Source of the DNA: Beaufortia kweichowensis | Lineage: Eukaryota > Chordata > Actinopteri > Cypriniformes > Gastromyzontidae | Length of the DNA: 64,000 nt | Direction of reading: 5' to 3' | Assembly (NCBI GenBank): GCA_019155185.1 | Contig: CM032798.1 | Span: forward strand, 17,677,121-17,741,120 | Shown here: positions 58,750 to 64,000 of the stretch, in pieces | Layout: every line of letters begins with the position of its first letter | Numbering within the stretch: the stretch's first letter is position 1 | Program-made: the position numbers and the translations under genes | The notes under the pieces: model-generated | The model's input: only the letters and a program-made list of their open reading frames with translations | The model's database searches: none | What the model was told of the DNA's origin: nothing

Positions 58750-59010
58750 GCAGTCCTTGACTAACACGCTTCTGTCTCAGACGCTGGTTTAAGAAAGCGA
58801 GGAAATGAGAGACAACAGCGAGTAAGAGGAGAAAATTAATTACTTTCTCCACCTCCCTTTGTGAGTCTTGTACAGGGGCATGCGAACCACTTTAAGCCCA
58901 CTCGAACAAACTTAGTAAGTGATATTAAAATAGGCAACACTTCTGGCTTGCATTAAAAGCATTTTAATAGCCTATTATTCACTATAGCTTTATCTCCTGA
59001 TGTGAATTCA
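58750..59010. promoter_or_regulatory. Candidate conserved non-coding element
   Basis: Repeat-free: AGAAAATTAATTACTTTCTC (TTAATTA core), GGGCATGCGAACCACTTTAA, AAAGCATTTTAATAGCCTAT. Confidence 0.38.
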
Positions 59011-59219
59011 GACAAGTAAAAGTGGCTTTTTGATGCAGACTATCAGATGGATATCTAAGCTTTTCATAGTTAGGCTAAATTTATATTCATATTATTTCTT
59101 ATTTAACGAAAACGGTAACTCTATTTTGAAGGTGGGACAGGCATTTGGCATTTTCCACAGTTCCTCTGTGCCTACTCAACACTCCATATCTACATATGCT
59201 CTGAACATTTTAATTAGCT

Positions 59220-59900
59220 CATAAACATTTAGCAACATTAATATTCATTAAATTGGCATTTTGAACTAAATGCTAATTACAGCCAGATGGACAGACTCAT
59301 TCTTCTTTTGCTGCTGTTGTTTTGGTTTTTGATAATTGAAAACACTTTCACAGCATAAAAACTGAGATGGAAAGGAAAAGAAGACGTTTTTAGAGGATGT
59401 AAGAGAATTTATCATGTTGATCAAATTGATCATTTTTGGGTGCCCCGAGAAAGTTCAGATTTGAGATTAGACTATACAAGGGATTTACAATATGATTTAT
59501 AGCCTTGATTATCTAGCTGGATGTCATGTCAATGTCATATCAAGATTTTCATGTCAATGGAAAGGAACTTTTAATCTGTGTTTAACGACTTAAATTTTCC
59601 TTACACAAAGCTATCTAATGCATTTGGTGTCTATGACATAACATGTCAAAACCCCATGTTTGGATTGGTTGAAATGTTTGCCCTCATTGAGACGTGTTAT
59701 ATTGTTCAAGCCTAGGCTGTCTTCATTACTGTATCATGTAGATTTGTTTGTTATGTTTACCTAGTATGAATTTTTATTTCACATCTCGCTGTAATCAGCC
59801 AATTACAGTGTCTAATTATGTAAAACAATATGTTTCTTTGACTCTTTCTTATTGGTCCTTTACCTTCTTATGACGTGTTAAATAAACAAATTCACTACTG
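59220..59900. promoter_or_regulatory. Candidate conserved non-coding elements
   Basis: Repeat-free. The first block (59230-59400) has ATTAATATTCATTAAATTGG and ATGCTAATTACAGCCAGATG (a TAATTA core at 59271-59276). The second (59640-59900) has TGTTTGGATTGGTTGAAATG and a dyad CTGTAAT/ATTACAG at 59789-59795 and 59802-59808, followed by TCTAATTATG. The dyad places two homeodomain-type cores head to head. Confidence 0.45.
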
Positions 59901-60179
59901 CTGTACATCTGCTGTGAAAATGCAAAATATCATTGGTTTGTTCTTTTATTTAAAGTCCCCAATTATTATAATAAAAAATACATTTCAATTGTGAAGTATT
60001 CATATATAATAGTAGTCATTGTTGTACGCCATTTAATTTATGGTGATTGTTAAAAACAGTGTATTACAGTATTTTTTGTAATGGCAGTACTGAGAATCTC
60101 TAATGAGAATCAGGATTGAGAATAATAGGATTTCAACAGTATAACATCCCGTTCATTACAATAATGAGAATTTGGAGTT

Positions 60180-60930
60180 GGGGGGCTCTTAATGGTTTTA
60201 GAGAACAGGCTGTATTTTCTTGAAGTAAATTATAATTGCCATTTTCTACAAATTGGGTTCACTTCTGTCCCCCTTGTTTCCCTTTTTTAATTCATGAGAG
60301 GCACAAATTTAATGTTTTCTTCTTTAGCAAAAGCTATTAGACACTGTATGTTAGCAGTTGATCTAGACCCTCTCTCCCAAAATAGAGCTCATTATATAAA
60401 AATATATGTTATTTATATTATCATTTCTTTTTATAGGACCTAGACATGCTTTCCTGATATTCACCCTAATATTGTTTTAAGCACGCTTTTAATAATTCCC
60501 TTGAAAGGACGGAGGGTCTTTTCAGCAAAATTGCCTTTGAAGAACACCATCAACATTGTAAATTGTCTTTTTTCTCTTCAGCCAAAGGAAGGCAGTCCTG
60601 AATTTTCCCATTTTTGCTCTAATCTCCTCCTTTGCTTAAGAGGGTGTCATCAAACTGCAATTCCGCACTTCCACTCGCTCATCAGCCTGTCATTTCAAGA
60701 GCCGTGTGACTGAATTATCCCCTGCACAGCCCAGCTCAGTATTACAACAGTTACCGATGATTTACCTCCGCTTTCTATCACGGTAAATATCTGCCTGCGC
60801 ACACGCTCCCTGCTGACTGCGGCCGGCACCTCTGGAGGACAAATACCCATATCAGACAAACGCGAGGCGGCCAGCCGCGACAATGCTACTGATGACAGCG
60901 TCAGAGAAAGAAACATTTCTTCATCTACAG
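60180..60930. promoter_or_regulatory. Candidate conserved non-coding elements, longest repeat-free run
   Basis: About 750 bp without repeats. It includes GTAAATTATAATTGCCATTT, TTTTTAATTCATGAGAGGCA, TTTTAATAATTCCCTTGAAA, ATTACAACAGTTACCGATGA and GACTGCGGCCGGCACCTCTG. Composition shifts from AT-rich to CpG-bearing at the right. No open frame beyond about 73 codons. It may be two adjacent elements. Confidence 0.45.
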
Positions 60931-60934
60931 CATG

Positions 60935-62560
60935 ATCACTGTGTTTATGAGCATCATGTTGAAGCTGTGACCTTGAGTTTGCATCGAGAGTGAGGACAGA
61001 TGAACTCGCTCAGAGTTGATAAAGTCACTAAAGACTGATGTGTCAATTTATGTTGAGATGTGCTCACAGTCACATTTAGATCTTTTTATCCAAATGCTTG
61101 AAAGGTTCTCTGTGGAGACATGGCAAGATAAATAAATACTTCAAGGTAAATATCATGATGCTTAATGTCAAGGATTTAACGACAAATGTAATCATATAAA
61201 GGTGATTTCTTCTACTTCTTAACAGAAGCTTCAAGTCGACAACAAGCCATTACTAGATTGACTTCCAAGGGACATGATTTTCTTTTTTCTGACAATTAGG
61301 CCTTAATCCAAAATCGAATACCTTCCTGAAACGAAAGCGGAAAATGGGTGTGCTCGTGGAAAGTACTTGTGTCGCAAAAAACTCTTAAATAACTTTTAAA
61401 AGAGACAATGCAACAAATTTTGAGCTACTAGTTCTTCTATGGAAACGTAAGGTGCCTTCGCTTCAACCAGCTATAAAAAACAGCTATATTAGCTATATAG
61501 TAAAATCAATGATAAAAGAATGTGCGAGGTGGTCAGAGATAAAAAAAATTGTGGGAGATGAATGTCAGTCTCATTGTTTTAGAGGTCCTTTAGTGGCCGG
61601 AAGATTTTAGTTGACTGTCATTTCATTTCTAAAGTACATTACAACTGCACAAGCAAACCAAAGTGCTGCACAATAACCATAAAACACCCAAATACAACAC
61701 AGCATAAAACTATACAAGATCATAGGACATCAGAGCAGACACACAAACACAATACAACACAAAACTCTGGAAATAATAGAAGACCCAAAGCACATAAACC
61801 AGCTCATCTCCTTAAAAGCTAAAGAATTAAAGTATTTCTTATCACCAATTTAAAATTATTAATCATTGTAAACCAACAACCCTTTAAACTATAAACTGGT
61901 CTGTGGAACAATAAGAATCAGCTTGTTGGTCGACCTCAAACATCTAGTTTGATTTATAGAAATGAGCTCACTAACATACTGTGATTTAATTTGTAATTCA
62001 ACACTTTTAAATATAGTTTTATACTTTAAATGAATTTTAAAAAGCAATCTGTATCTCAGCCAGCACAAAGCTAGTGTAATAATCTTCTTAATGATACAGT
62101 CTGCAATTGTATGATGACTAAAAGTCAATATTTCAGTTTTTACACACATCTTGAGATAAGAAACATTCATGCGGTTAAAATGTGTGAATATCAACATGAG
62201 AGAGGCGATTCTTACAACAAAAGAGAGTGTGGGTGGACCGCACGAGAGTGATAAAGAAACACATCCAGAGGAGAATAAGAAGTAATCCAACTGGAGAAGA
62301 TGGGCACAGTTGTGTACAGTTCAGCGGTAGGTGAGTGTGGTAGAGAGGTGAGGCAGGGTTTTGATGAGCGGGTGATATTTTGGGGCGAGGTGGCATCTCT
62401 CTGCAGGGGGGAGAGTTTTGATGTGGCAGCTGGGAATAAACACAACATGGAAATGAGACAAATTCACAAAACACTCAGAGGGGGGTCACTGCCGCCAGCT
62501 CCACCCCATAAAGCAGAAGTCTCTGTGTGTGTAGTGGCATAAAAGATGGTAATAAAACAG
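60935..62560. other. Non-coding stretch, nothing firm
   Basis: A 133-codon minus frame (61889-62290) and several shorter ones lack domains. 61074-61110 (CATTTAGATCTTTTTATCCA) is a weak match to the repeat at 44800. 62330-62470 is G-rich on the plus strand. Confidence 0.35.
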
Positions 62561-62569
62561 AGACAGAGG

Positions 62570-62930
62570 GAGAAAAAGTTAACTTTACAATGACCTTCCT
62601 TGTGACCCTTGACATTACCGGACCTCAAATCGGATTGGACGAGAGGCGATCCAAATGTGCAGACACAGAACAAGAACTTTCACACCTGCCAAACTCTTTT
62701 ACCGCTCTGACCACCACGAGCCACCCATAGCTCTCAATCTCTCTGCCCCTGGCTGGCAGACCCAGTCGGGGGCAGGTAATTACCCAAGTCCAAGCCTTTG
62801 CCTTTCTCTATAAATCCTTCCCCTGTCTGATGGGCTCGTTCTAACAGAAATATTCTCAGGTCTGTTTTATTGCCCTCTCCTGCACTGACCTTTGGTGGTA
62901 CGTCTGGCTTTAGGCACACCCCAGAGAGAT
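62570..62930. promoter_or_regulatory. Candidate conserved non-coding element
   Basis: Repeat-free. Contains GTTAACTTTACAATGACCTT, CTTGTGACCCTTGACATTAC (with TGACCTT and TGACCCTTGAC nuclear-receptor-like half-sites), GGGCAGGTAATTACCCAAGT (a palindrome on GGTAATTACC at 62775-62784) and CACTGACCTTTGGTGGTACG. A 120-codon minus frame overlaps its right side without a domain. Confidence 0.45.
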
Positions 62931-62939
62931 GTTTTAAAA

Positions 62940-64000
62940 AAGAATTGTTAAGAAGCAAGCCGAAGACCATCGACAGAGAAAGGATTGGGTAAAAGTGTAG
63001 GAGTAGTTTAATTTTTTGAGGATGTCCCTTGTGTGAAGTGCTGTGGGGAAAAGACAGGCAGGGCATTGAGAGAGAGAGAGCATTGGTTTGCTGCATTGAG
63101 GTGGAAATGTGTGGATGGACATCTCAGTTTGGAGATCTGATGATGGTCATCCAGTTAGCACATGGTAACCATGGAAACCTTGGGAATGCATGGTGATGGA
63201 AGTAGCAAGATGAGATCTCAAGTCACGACAGGTGTATCGCAAGCAGGGCTTTAAAAGCTAAGGATGAATCTCTAGAGATTTGGATTTTATTACAATGAAA
63301 GTAAAGGATGTTAACTTCGTATTGCAGTAGTAAAACATATCACAATGATGAACAGATTGTGTGTTTGACAAAAACATTGACTGACGCTGTCTTACCAATG
63401 TAACTAAATAATACTCAAACTAAACTGTAAAACATATTAGTTTACTTTAAAAATTAATCTCCAACAAGATTCTCAAACCCCAGGTGGTATCATTTAGTTT
63501 ACATTTTTATTTCTCCATACTTCACTTGCAATGGCTGATCTACAGGAATATCTACAGGAATATCTTAATAAGAACTTTGACCTAACGCTCAAAAAATATC
63601 AAAAGAAACATTTGTGGCGACTACATGCTACTACAAACAAACTAATAACATATTAAAACCTGTATGAAATGAATTTTTGCAGTGGAATAACTGAATGGTA
63701 CGCCACAACACGCCATAACTGAATATCAATATCACCTAAAAAAAAATCAATATTGCAGTACTAGCAAAGAGGTTTGTGTACGACCCCAAACTTTACTAAA
63801 AGCAGCATCTGAACAGGACACTTCAAACATCAGTCGCACATGAACGGTACAAGTCTTTAACACATCTTCATCATGACATACAGAGGACCATGCAAAGGGC
63901 CTTTTGAAGATGAATTTTGACTTTATTTGCTGTTGTGGTTGGAGCTTTACTCCTCTCATGGCCCGAAGGCTTTTGAGGAATCTTTTTTGAGTATGTGATG
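62940..64000. other. Non-coding stretch to the window end
   Basis: Mixed to AT-rich. ATCTACAGGAAT is duplicated in tandem at 63538-63561. A 70-codon minus frame at 63747-63959 has no domain. Confidence 0.4.

Noticed and set aside
59490..59530. TTATCTAGCTGGATG, close to the core of miR-9
   Set aside because: The seed part reads CCTTGA rather than the miR-9 seed, and no complementary star arm lies on either side.

Overview
This window reads as nuclear DNA of a teleost fish, most likely a cyprinid or close relative. It is AT-rich and has no bacterial-type gene packing. It carries long (GA)n, (TC)n and (TA)n microsatellites and several kinds of short palindromic DNA transposon (MITE) that I associate with cyprinid genomes: the GTTCACACCAA-ended hAT-like element, the GGTAACACTTTACAAT-ended element, the CACTCTAAAAA-ended elements and the 'TTCACCCAAAA...TTTACTCACC' repeat. 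The lineage call is an inference from these repeat types, since no gene was available to confirm it.

I find no protein-coding gene that I can support. No open frame exceeds about 150 codons. The longest ones lie in simple repeats or lack splice context, codon bias or a recognisable domain. The window is best read as a gene desert or the interior of a very long intron. The nearest thing to genic sequence is a 40-bp exon-shaped block on the minus strand (22968-23007) with a good acceptor, a good donor and one open frame ending in a Gln run. A weaker first-exon-like block lies at 10071-10163 on the minus strand.

The window alternates between two kinds of DNA. The first is a series of single-copy, base-balanced islands of 150-700 bp, many with homeodomain-type TAATTA cores, octamers, GATA sites or E-boxes. 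Examples are 2930-3480, 4480-4640, 7215-7740, 11455-11650, 12990-13540, 13870-14270, 14440-14840, 20380-20740, 21600-22010, 27640-27960, 30220-30720, 33640-34130, 34940-35400, 40380-40800, 47140-47445, 57000-57300, 59220-59900, 60180-60930 and 62570-62930. Their look and spacing suit conserved non-coding enhancers around a developmental transcription-factor gene. Conservation could not be tested here, and I do not name a locus.

The second kind is AT-rich filler holding dispersed repeats. At least nine repeat families recur or are recognisable. The best-documented event is at 41243-41765: a 241-bp CACTCTAAAAA-ended MITE sits inside an older dispersed repeat, and unfilled copies of that repeat elsewhere in the window show the TA dinucleotide it entered. 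I saw no tRNA, rRNA, CRISPR array or convincing microRNA hairpin, and nothing that amounts to a new biological system.
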